DNA from: Methanosarcinaceae archaeon
Lineage (GTDB): Archaea; Halobacteriota; Methanosarcinia; Methanosarcinales; Methanosarcinaceae
Reading direction: 5' to 3'
Assembly (NCBI GenBank): GCA_030594665.1
Contig: JAUVET010000135.1
Location: forward strand, 1-5,278
DNA length: 5,278 nt
This document shows positions 1 through 4,839 of the stretch, piece after piece. How positions within the stretch are numbered: position 1 is the stretch's first letter; each line of letters opens with the position of its first letter. The position numbers were made by a program, and so were the translations under genes. The notes under the pieces are model-generated. The model saw nothing but the letters and a program-made list of their open reading frames with translations. It did not search any database and had not been told where the DNA came from.

Positions 1-113
1 AGTGGGGGACTTCGCCATAGCTGTTAAAATATATAATTTATTAAATACCGCACCGCAAAGGACGCAAAGTTGCAGTAACAATGTCTTTGCGTCCTTTGCG
101 GTGAAATTAAAAG
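1..113 (+). repeat. Dispersed TATA-hairpin repeat, copy A (left-truncated by window)
   Basis: This is the right half of a repeat family seen again at 3241-3335, 3493-3830, 4761-4839 and 4840-5094. The shared core here is GCTGTTAAAATATATAATTT (20-39). It is followed by a GC-rich inverted repeat (51-103) and an A-rich tail, GAAATTAAAAG, that also follows the hairpins or hairpin remnants at 3726 and 3145. The copy begins at or before base 1, so its upstream module is unseen. It has one CACCGCAAAG and one GACGCAAAG unit, the minimal hairpin of the family. It reads open in the same frame as copies C and E (GTG at 2 to TGA at 116-118), but I do not call it coding. Confidence 0.85.
51..103. other. 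Perfect 19-bp hairpin of repeat copy A
   Basis: The left arm (51-69) is CACCGCAAAGGACGCAAAG and the right arm (85-103) is its exact reverse complement, with a 15-nt loop at 70-84. A stem this long without a mismatch implies recent homogenisation or selection on the folded form. It starts about 18 nt after the centre of the TATATA core, so an archaeal start site about 25 nt from the box would fall within the first bases of the left arm. It lies about 85 nt beyond the stop of the minus-strand SEC-C gene, so it could also affect that gene's 3' end. Confidence 0.9.
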
Positions 114-137
114 CTTGAATCGAGCATATATTCTTGC

Positions 138-188
138 AACCTGTGAAGATCAGGTAGATCTACGTAGTAGATGTGATGATTGCAGGTT
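138..188. other. Nested palindrome beyond the SEC-C gene stop
   Basis: An outer pair, AACCTG (138-143) and CAGGTT (183-188), encloses an inner pair, ATCTAC (158-163) and GTAGAT (167-172), with a 3-nt loop. The inner part also contains the overlapping self-complementary strings GTAGATCTAC and CTACGTAG. The right outer arm overlaps the first base of the SEC-C stop codon on the minus strand. A transcript of that gene could therefore fold here and be stabilised or terminated. No T-run follows on the minus strand, so a classical terminator is not supported; a protein-binding palindrome is the alternative. Confidence 0.45.
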
Positions 189-1129
189 TATTTTGGTTTA
201 CCGCAGCATTTCTTGTATTTTTTCCCGCTGCCACATGGACACGGGTCATTGCGACCGGTCTTTTTTTGCCCAACACCCGCAGTGTGCTTACGCAGATTCT
301 TAGAGGTCTGCCTTTCAACTAAGTTTTGACCAACTCCCTTCATGGTTCGGTATCGAGTTTCTAAGATGTCCATGACCTGCGAATCAGACTTCAGCCAGTG
401 ATCATATATCTTTTTGATCTCTTCTTTTGTACATATGATAAAATCATCATCAATTTCGATCTCATTCTTAAAAGGCACTCTAATGGTGAAGATGTCCTGA
501 CCAATTTTAGTTTCTTCATTTACCTTTATAAATACAAGGATGACCTCTTCACATTCACACATGGGATCAATACAGTACTGGTCATCGACAAACAATTCCA
601 TTCCGTCATATTCTACAATGAAGCTAACTCCAGTTCCCCCGGACACTATACTTCCATTATCACCAAAAACATCAGCGTATGATACCAATTCCCCATCATA
701 GACGTCCTCGACAGGCATCTCGAAGTTTGCTATGGCACATGCCTCAGCTTTCGTATTGTCATAATCGTCCTTAAATTTGCTCTTCAGTTCATCAGAGAGA
801 TCGTTAATAAACTCATCAACAAGAACTTGAATTTTTTTTGGCCGTTTTGTTTTTCTTTTCTCCTGCCACGTAAAATGATCCAGGGATATATCAAATTGTA
901 TTGGATTCGCAATTGGAGTTCCCATCTCATCCATTTCGTTAAAAGAAAGAACGGTTTCGTTGCAATCACAGTCAGGATTTTGGCAATGGCTCTCAAACAT
1001 TAAAAAAGGACGTTCATGAGAGGAAAATAGAGCAAAAGGATGATTTTTTACTTCAACCACATCCTCTATATCCAGATCAGGATGATAACTACAGACCTTT
1101 ATAGTTTTTTTCAATTTTTCAATTTTCAT
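188..1129 (-). CDS. SEC-C motif protein with two internal Cys-rich repeats, function unknown
   Basis: The protein has 313 residues. Its C-terminus carries a clear SEC-C motif (about residues 292-310: [19 protein letters not shown]) with zinc ligands C297, C299, C308 and C309 or equivalents. SEC-C is the zinc-binding tail known from SecA and many small uncharacterised proteins. The body holds an apparent duplication: C49-x4-C54-x-C56 followed by a hydrophobic strand, and C186-x4-C191-x-C193 followed by a similar strand. Each is preceded by a stretch rich in F, D and E. This suggests two beta-rich metal-binding or structural repeats. A basic linker lies at about 91-100 ([10 protein letters not shown]). 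No signal peptide or membrane segment is visible, so it is probably cytosolic. The start ATG is supported by GAGGTGA 7 nt upstream. It is not fused to SecA and I cannot assign a reaction. Confidence 0.85.
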   Translation of the reverse strand: MKIEKLKKTIKVCSYHPDLDIEDVVEVKNHPFALFSSHERPFLMFESHCQNPDCDCNETVLSFNEMDEMGTPIANPIQFDISLDHFTWQEKRKTKRPKKIQVLVDEFINDLSDELKSKFKDDYDNTKAEACAIANFEMPVEDVYDGELVSYADVFGDNGSIVSGGTGVSFIVEYDGMELFVDDQYCIDPMCECEEVILVFIKVNEETKIGQDIFTIRVPFKNEIEIDDDFIICTKEEIKKIYDHWLKSDSQVMDILETRYRTMKGVGQNLVERQTSKNLRKHTAGVGQKKTGRNDPCPCGSGKKYKKCCGKPK

Positions 1130-1136
1130 AATATAT

Positions 1137-1143
1137 TCACCTC
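1137..1143 (-). promoter_or_regulatory. Ribosome binding site of the SEC-C gene
   Basis: On the minus strand GAGGTGA lies 7 nt before the ATG at 1129. It is a strong Shine-Dalgarno match and fixes the start. Confidence 0.75.
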
Positions 1144-1228
1144 AATAATATAATCGGATTACAGATTTTCAGGTTTCCCGTGATCGAATATCTCGCATCC
1201 CGTCGGTTTGACCGCTCCTTTAATACCC

Positions 1229-1236
1229 CTTTTATA
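1229..1236 (-). promoter_or_regulatory. Candidate TATA box for the SEC-C gene
   Basis: The minus strand reads TATAAAAG here, in the 167-nt gap between the deoxyribosyltransferase stop and the SEC-C start. If used as an archaeal TATA box it would start transcription near 1205-1210 and give a leader of about 80 nt containing the Shine-Dalgarno site. I see no convincing purine-rich BRE just upstream, so this is a weak call. Nothing else recognisable lies in the gap. Confidence 0.3.
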
Positions 1237-1296
1237 GTGAGAGGCATTCAACCCCCGCCTATATTTCATTATTACTTCATTTAATTACCCATTGTC

Positions 1297-1725
1297 TCAA
1301 TCCAACTCCTCACTCAACATCTCCCCAACATCCCACAGATTTTCCGCCACCCGAAACTTCAGCGCACCCAGCACCATAGGATTATCAGCACCGTCAAACG
1401 CACCTCTCGCATCAGTCTTCAATCCTATACACACCTTCCCAAGAGCATAGGCGATCCCGATCTCAACGCACGCCCCTTCATCAGGAACCCTGCCGTCCAT
1501 ATTGAAGACCACAGCATCACAATCCCTGATCTCCTGCACGTCCCTGTCAAAGATCATTCTCACAGCTTCCGATCTGCCGACCTTCTTCTCAAGCTCTACC
1601 AGTTTGTATCCGTCCCGCTGGGGAAGGAACGTGTTAAAACCAAGGTCTGACAGGAATTTATAGATCCCTTCATTGTATTCAAGCTCAGCATCACAAAAAA
1701 GCGGTCCGGCAATGTATATTTTCAT
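1297..1725 (-). CDS. Nucleoside 2-deoxyribosyltransferase family protein
   Basis: This is a 142-residue protein of the nucleoside 2-deoxyribosyltransferase family (Rossmann-like). Family members cleave the N-glycosidic bond of 2'-deoxynucleosides and transfer the sugar to another base or to water. The N-terminal strand MKIYIAGPLF, the D-x2-EIRDCD segment (about 62-70), the VVFNMDGRVPDEGACVEIG segment (about 72-90) and DNPM (114-117) are characteristic. By alignment from memory with the Lactobacillus enzyme, E88 in CVEIGIAYALG is the catalytic glutamate. The reading frame extends upstream to 1794, but GGGAGG lies 7 nt before the ATG at 1725 and the family begins with this strand, so that start is chosen. 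It follows dgt after 37 nt and is probably cotranscribed. A deoxynucleotide N-hydrolase related to RCL/DNPH1 is the main alternative, as substrate cannot be read from sequence. Confidence 0.88.
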   Translation of the reverse strand: MKIYIAGPLFCDAELEYNEGIYKFLSDLGFNTFLPQRDGYKLVELEKKVGRSEAVRMIFDRDVQEIRDCDAVVFNMDGRVPDEGACVEIGIAYALGKVCIGLKTDARGAFDGADNPMVLGALKFRVAENLWDVGEMLSEELD

Positions 1726-1732
1726 AACATAT

Positions 1733-1738
1733 CCTCCC
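1733..1738 (-). promoter_or_regulatory. Ribosome binding site setting the deoxyribosyltransferase start
   Basis: GGGAGG on the minus strand sits 7 nt before the ATG at 1725. It overlaps an alternative in-frame ATG at 1740, which argues against that upstream start and against the apparent overlap with dgt. Confidence 0.75.
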
Positions 1739-1762
1739 ATAGATCGAATTTTCTGAAAATTC

Positions 1763-2944
1763 TCACCATAAAATTGATCCCTCGCACTCCTCAATGCTGT
1801 ACCTGCATTTTTTCGGATAGGTAAGTTCCTTGAAACTATTGTTAAAATAATTATCAGTCATTCCGGCAATGAAATCACGCACGATCCCAGGCGCAGAACA
1901 CCGCTCACCATAGCCGCCGGAACTATAATAATTCACATGGTGCTGGTAGATATTCGATTCACGGTTCTCCTCTTCAATGTCTTTCAGGAACGTATCGAAC
2001 ATGAACTCATACATCCTTCTGATCTTACCGGACTGGGTTCTGATCCTGAGATTCTCGTAGATATTTTCCAGGTTGAAATACCTCAAATCCTGCAACGCCC
2101 CCCATATCTCGCTGCCAAACGTGATGCAATCCTCACCGTAGCTATTCTCGATCACATCGATAACAAGAGTGTTGATTATCTCCCTGTTATTGTTTCCGAT
2201 CATTTCTGCGCAGTTCTCAGGGACCTGATCCCGTGTGATCAATCCCACAGTGATCGCATCCTCAATATCCCTGCCAACAAAACTGATCATATCCGCGACC
2301 CGCACAGCACATCCCTCTAAGGTCATGGGTGTCAGCTCAATGTTCCTGAACGTCTTATCCTCGATTTCCCGCTCAAACACATCCCACGACTTGTCCCTGT
2401 GCGGTTTCAGGGCTCGATCCTGACTTTCACCATCATGGCAGAGTATTCCATCAAGGACCTGAAGGGTCAGGTTGTAATCCTCGATCTTATCAAGGAACCG
2501 CACACTCTGTACATTGTGATGGAAAGCGCCAATCCCGTATTTTTTACATAATGCGGAAAGGTAGACTTCACCTTCATGTCCGTAAGGCGCATGACCAATA
2601 TCATGCCCCAGCGCCACGGCTTCAATAAGATCCTCGTTCAGGTCCAGCGCCCGCCCGATCTGTCTTGCGATCTTTGAGACCATCTGTACATGGAGCACGC
2701 GGTGTGCGATATGTTCGTTCTTAAATAGATAAAACACCTGGGTTTTATCGATATACCGCGTGTACGCCCTTGAATGGATAATGCGGTCAGAATCCCGAAA
2801 AAACTTTGACCGTACATCATCTGGTTCATCTTTCTTTCGTATGCCATCAGAACCTTTAGTCGCAAATGCGGACAGGCGTCCTTCCTGTTCCCTGTTTTTT
2901 TCAAGTATCCGGTCAAGTAATTTCTTATCCATCGTTCGTTTCAT
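1763..2944 (-). CDS. dgt: Deoxyguanosinetriphosphate triphosphohydrolase-like HD protein
   Basis: This 393-residue HD-domain protein belongs to the dGTPase family, which hydrolyses dNTPs to deoxynucleoside plus triphosphate. The family signature RDSDRIIHSRAYTRYIDKTQVF is at about 50-71. The metal-binding set reads H85 (RVLHVQMV), H114-D115 (ALGHDIGH) and D218 (RVADMISF). H118 and H123 (GHAPYGHEGE) are conserved extras, and GRDIEDA (about 224-230) is the usual follow-on to the final aspartate. The length fits the shorter dGTPase-like group, not the roughly 500-residue E. coli Dgt, so preference for dGTP over other dNTPs is not assured. The start at 2944 has no Shine-Dalgarno but has a TATA-like box about 28 nt upstream, which fits a leaderless mRNA; M5 (2932) is an alternative. 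It is the first gene of a likely two-gene operon with the deoxyribosyltransferase. Cytosolic dNTP-pool control or antiviral dNTP depletion are both plausible. Confidence 0.92.
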   Translation of the reverse strand: MKRTMDKKLLDRILEKNREQEGRLSAFATKGSDGIRKKDEPDDVRSKFFRDSDRIIHSRAYTRYIDKTQVFYLFKNEHIAHRVLHVQMVSKIARQIGRALDLNEDLIEAVALGHDIGHAPYGHEGEVYLSALCKKYGIGAFHHNVQSVRFLDKIEDYNLTLQVLDGILCHDGESQDRALKPHRDKSWDVFEREIEDKTFRNIELTPMTLEGCAVRVADMISFVGRDIEDAITVGLITRDQVPENCAEMIGNNNREIINTLVIDVIENSYGEDCITFGSEIWGALQDLRYFNLENIYENLRIRTQSGKIRRMYEFMFDTFLKDIEEENRESNIYQHHVNYYSSGGYGERCSAPGIVRDFIAGMTDNYFNNSFKELTYPKKCRYSIEECEGSILW

Positions 2945-2968
2945 GTCTTCTTAGAGTTGTTCTATACT

Positions 2969-2976
2969 GTATTAAA
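2969..2976 (-). promoter_or_regulatory. dgt: Candidate TATA box for dgt, suggesting a leaderless transcript
   Basis: The minus strand reads TTTAATAC, centred about 28 nt before the ATG at 2944. No Shine-Dalgarno sequence lies between them. That spacing is what a leaderless archaeal mRNA would need. A second AT-rich element, GTATAG (about 2963-2968), is too close to serve as the box. Confidence 0.4.
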
Positions 2977-3138
2977 CTTTACCAGAGCCTTCCGGCACAC
3001 GTCATCTTAACTTTCAATGATATGTTAAAAACCGATCGCAATCGAATCAATTTCCCTGGTCCCTATCAAAAGTTAATCATCTCGCTATCGATTTCCCATG
3101 TACACCTCCAAATCCGGCAAAGAGAATAATCTGGTCTG
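2977..3138. other. Unassigned spacer upstream of dgt
   Basis: I see no gene, repeat or RNA here. The only oddity is a good minus-strand Shine-Dalgarno sequence (GGAGGTG, 3103-3109) placed 3 nt before an ATG (3099) that opens only a four-codon frame ending in TAG. It may be the remains of a decayed gene start. Confidence 0.4.
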
Positions 3139-3240
3139 TTGCGGTAAAATTAAAAGAAACTTTCAATTCGTGTAAATCCATGTCTTACGATACTGATTCC
3201 ACCTCTCATCCCTTTCCCCACTGCGAGCGAGAAGCAGCGC
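3139..3240 (+). repeat. Repeat 3' module without its hairpin (first copy)
   Basis: This begins with TTGCGGTAAAATTAAAAG, the last bases of a hairpin right arm plus the A-rich tail. It continues through GAAACTTT...AATCCATGTC to CCACTGCGAGCGAGAAGCAG (3218-3237) plus CGC. The same series follows the hairpin of copy C at 3719-3824, and the terminal 23 bases are identical in both places. Only the 3' part is present, so the upstream hairpin half has been lost or replaced by the spacer next to dgt. Confidence 0.8.
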
Positions 3241-3335
3241 GCGGGTGTTTTGCAATGCGGGCGGAGGCATCGGACACTGGTGGGGGCGATGGAGGGTCCG
3301 TCATGAATGCTAAAATATATAATTTATGTAATATC
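3241..3335 (+). repeat. Repeat copy B, degenerate TATA module without hairpin
   Basis: GGTGGGGGCGATGGAGGGTCCGTCATGAATGCTAAAATATATAATTTATG is a diverged version of the segment before the hairpin in copies A and C. The TAAAATATATAATTTAT core is intact (3311-3327), but the CACCGCAAAG hairpin is missing. The core sits directly beside the deoxyribosyltransferase relic, so the junction near 3340-3358 may be a breakpoint. Confidence 0.7.
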
Positions 3336-3358
3336 GTATCATAATAATGCACGCCCCC

Positions 3359-3423
3359 AGAGCATATACAATCCCGATCTCAACGCACGCCCCTTCATCA
3401 CCAACCCAGCCGACCATCTAAAA
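3359..3423 (-). pseudogene. Fragment of a second nucleoside 2-deoxyribosyltransferase gene
   Basis: Bases 3359-3417 match 1442-1500 inside the intact gene at 52 of 59 positions, including an unbroken 30-base run. Read on the minus strand in the same frame they encode 21 residues, of which 17 match residues 76-96 of the intact protein. The DEGACVEIGI segment with the catalytic-type glutamate is retained. Weaker resemblance continues one or two codons upstream, where the relic has a TAG (3420-3418) in place of the asparagine codon. Downstream the homology stops after the ALG codons and the frame runs into repeat copy B. No start, no remaining domain and no flanking homology are present, so this is a non-functional remnant in the same orientation as the intact gene. 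Confidence 0.85.
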
Positions 3424-3492
3424 TGGGTGGGGAATTTTAAACCGCCGTTGACATCCTGCTAAAAACAGCCATCGGAAAGGAACATTGGAAAA
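3424..3492. other. Unassigned spacer, possible insertion-sequence end
   Basis: TGGGGAATTTTAAACCGCCG (about 3428-3447) resembles sequence I associate from memory with termini of some IS21-type elements. I cannot confirm this and no transposase is present. Nothing else is recognisable before repeat copy C begins at 3493. Confidence 0.2.
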
Positions 3493-3664
3493 GCTAACTG
3501 CGCCGCCGGTCCGATTGTAGAGATGGCAACAGGGGCAGGCGCGGCAGGAGTGGTGGTGGCAGGCAGCGTGTCCGAGTGTGTTCAGGACTGCACTCTAGCG
3601 GTTGCGGGCTCAGGTGTTGGGGGCTCCGTTATGGCTGTTAAAATATATAATTTATTAGATAACT

Positions 3665-3726
3665 CACCGCAAAGAACGCAAAGGACGCAAAGTTGCGGTA
3701 ACAATGTCTTTGCGCTCTTTGCGGTA
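3665..3726. other. Hairpin of repeat copy C with one extra 9-bp unit
   Basis: The left arm (3665-3692) is CACCGCAAAG, AACGCAAAG and GACGCAAAG. The right arm (3708-3726) has only two units, CTTTGCGCT and CTTTGCGGTA. The stem can therefore form in two registers, leaving one 9-nt unit bulged or in the loop. The 15-nt spacer TTGCGGTAACAATGT differs by one base from that of copy A. Confidence 0.85.
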
Positions 3727-3803
3727 AAACTAAAAAAAAGAAACTTTAAATCCGCACGAATCCATGTCCTATGAGGATAATTCTCCCTCCCATCCACAAC
3801 TCC

Positions 3804-3827
3804 ACTGCGAGCGAGAAGCAGCGCAGT
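3804..3827. other. Small stem-loop at the end of copy C
   Basis: ACTGCG (3804-3809) and CGCAGT (3822-3827) are exact inverted repeats around a 12-nt loop. In the first 3' module the left arm is present at 3220-3225 but the right side reads CGCGCG, so the pairing is partly lost there. It may mark the end of the repeat unit. Confidence 0.4.
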
Positions 3828-3884
3828 TTACTGTATTCCATGGACTATATCCAACTTTCCATCAATCAAAACCCAAAGGAAATG

Positions 3885-3900
3885 ATACATTATAACGTAT
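3885..3900. promoter_or_regulatory. Palindrome upstream of the toxin-antitoxin pair, possible operator or promoter
   Basis: ATACATTATAACGTAT is a 16-nt palindrome with one mismatched pair out of eight. Its centre (TTATAA) is TATA-like and lies about 70 nt before the antitoxin start. Toxin-antitoxin operons are usually autoregulated through such sites. The antitoxin here has no obvious DNA-binding fold, so the regulator is uncertain. Another AT-rich stretch, GATATTAGTAATATG (3932-3946), sits nearer the usual distance for a leaderless start at 3964. Confidence 0.35.
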
Positions 3901-3963
3901 TTTAGGGGAAATGATTAAAATTTGGTCCCAAGATATTAGTAATATGAAATTAACAATAGAACT

Positions 3964-4212
3964 ATGGAAATGGTCAAAACACACAGATTACACGTTCACT
4001 TCGATGGAAAAGTCTTAAGACCCGAAGAATCGGTAGATTTAAAGCCGAATGTTCGTTATCTTGTCACGATCGAAGATGAAGAACCAATAACCGGGCAGAG
4101 CCTTTGGGATGTACTCAGCGAATTTTCCGGGAAGGTTGATGGACCGGAAGATTGGTCTGAAGAACACGATCATTATCTATACGGCATACCTAAGCAGCAA
4201 AAAGAGCAGTAG
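3964..4212 (+). CDS. Antitoxin of a type II pair, DUF104/AF2212-like
   Basis: This is an 82-residue protein. Residues 6-36 (HRLHVHFDGKVLRP...VDLKPNVRYLVTIEDEE) have the short beta-strand pattern of the DUF104/AF2212-like antitoxins: an F-DGKV-RPEE-VDL turn and then a strand ending in acidic residues. The tail (about 43-82) contains LWDVLSEFSGKVDGPEDWSEEHDHYLYG, an acidic, aromatic segment typical of antitoxin tails that wrap around and block a PIN toxin. It ends one base before the toxin start, so translation is likely coupled. The ATG at 3964 has no clear Shine-Dalgarno; a second in-frame ATG follows at 3970, and the mRNA may be leaderless. No helix-turn-helix or AbrB-like DNA-binding domain is evident. 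The family name is from pattern recognition, and the antitoxin role rests on both pattern and position. Confidence 0.8.
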   Translation: MEMVKTHRLHVHFDGKVLRPEESVDLKPNVRYLVTIEDEEPITGQSLWDVLSEFSGKVDGPEDWSEEHDHYLYGIPKQQKEQ

Positions 4213-4213
4213 C

Positions 4214-4666
4214 ATGAATACAAGTCGGTTTTTCATGGATACGGCATACGTGCTGGCATTACTTAATCAAAACGATAGATATCATGAACATGCTAAAATG
4301 TTGCTTCCATCAACGCGTGCTGCAGATGAAGTGTGGATTACAGAAACGGTAATAATTGAAATTGGTAATTCATTGTCACGTTCAAATCGTTCCATAGCAG
4401 TTGCGTTTATAGAAAGTTTATATAGAACTCACAACGTCAACGTTATTCCCGTAGATAGTGTTTTGCTGCGTCGTGCAATCGATTTTTATCATAAACGGGA
4501 AGATAAAGAATGGGGGTTAACGGATTGCATTTCATTCATTGTAATGGAGGACTATGGTTTGAAAGATGCGTTAACATCAGATGGGCACTTTCAACAGGCA
4601 GGCTTTCGAATGCTATTACGGGAAGACATGCCTCCATTGAATAATCAACACGGTTTCAAAAGTTGA
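4214..4666 (+). CDS. PIN-domain toxin ribonuclease (VapC-like)
   Basis: This is a 150-residue PIN-domain protein, the usual size for a VapC-type endoribonuclease that cleaves RNA with Mg2+ or Mn2+. The expected acidic residues are in place: D9 (RFFMDTAYVLALL), E49 (TVIIEIGNSL), D104 (GLTDCISF) and D123 (LTSDGHF). The DRYHEHA segment at 21-27 is also common in this subgroup. The active site therefore looks intact. The open frame reaches back to 4109, but the ATG at 4214, one base after the antitoxin stop, places D9 at the usual distance from the N-terminus and suits coupled translation. The ribosome site is weak (AAAGAG). No membrane segment is seen. The RNA target cannot be inferred. Confidence 0.92.
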   Translation: MNTSRFFMDTAYVLALLNQNDRYHEHAKMLLPSTRAADEVWITETVIIEIGNSLSRSNRSIAVAFIESLYRTHNVNVIPVDSVLLRRAIDFYHKREDKEWGLTDCISFIVMEDYGLKDALTSDGHFQQAGFRMLLREDMPPLNNQHGFKS

Positions 4667-4760
4667 CAGATGTGCCCTGGAAAATTGGTATGGTAACAAT
4701 TTACATTGTTTCGCGTGCCATGACGGATCTCCGGTATTTCACTTCAGATCAGAAAGCGAC
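4667..4760. other. Spacer after the toxin gene with a weak inverted repeat
   Basis: The stretch contains AACAAT (4695-4700) and ATTGTT (4705-4710) around a 4-nt loop, about 30 nt after the toxin stop. The stem is short and AT-rich with no following T-run, so a terminator is only a possibility. Nothing else is recognised before the next repeat. Confidence 0.25.
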
Positions 4761-4839
4761 TGCAGGCTTATGTATTGATAGGGGTTCCGCCATGGCTGTT
4801 AAAATATATTATTTATGAGATATTGCACCGCAAAGAACG
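4761..4839 (+). repeat. Repeat copy D, truncated at the hairpin
   Basis: This contains the TGTATTG...GGGTTCCGCCATGG lead-in, the TTAAAATATATTATTTAT core (4799-4816) and CACCGCAAAGAACG, then runs straight into the leader of copy E. It matches 4941-5019 at 74 of 79 positions with no gaps. The truncation removes the rest of the hairpin. A TGA (4816-4818) interrupts the frame that stays open in copies A, C and E. Confidence 0.85.

Larger units (their letters stand above)
3493..3830 (+). repeat. Full-length dispersed repeat, copy C
   Basis: This is the most complete copy. It has four parts in order: a G-rich leader starting GCTAACTGCGCCGCCGGT (3493-3510), shared with 4840 onward; the TTAAAATATATAATTTATT core (3638-3656); the CACCGCAAAG hairpin (3665-3726); and the 3' module ending in GCGAGCGAGAAGCAGCGC (3807-3824), shared with 3139-3240. 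The leader differs from copy E by a 9-nt insertion and a net 3-nt gap. An open frame on the plus strand (ATG 3523 to stop 3774) spans most of it. The opposite strand is also open, so composition explains much of this. The 3' end lies about 135 nt upstream of the toxin-antitoxin pair, in the same orientation. Confidence 0.85.

Noticed and set aside
398..996. Other open frames inside the SEC-C gene on both strands
   Set aside because: They are shadows of the gene at 188-1129, whose SEC-C motif and ribosome site mark it as the real frame.
1726..1794. Longer N-terminus of the deoxyribosyltransferase overlapping the dgt end
   Set aside because: The ribosome site at 1733-1738 and the family's N-terminal strand both indicate the ATG at 1725.
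3085..3109. Strong minus-strand Shine-Dalgarno GGAGGTG followed by ATG at 3099
   Set aside because: The frame ends after four codons. It is at best a relic, and no homology is visible downstream.
3582..3797. Minus-strand open frame across repeat copy C with cysteine-leucine repeats
   Set aside because: It is simply the reverse reading of the CGCAAAG units. It has no ribosome site, and the plus strand is equally open.
3944..4018. 24-codon open frame starting at ATG 3944 overlapping the antitoxin start
   Set aside because: It is in another frame, has no ribosome site, and the antitoxin frame gives a recognisable family pattern.
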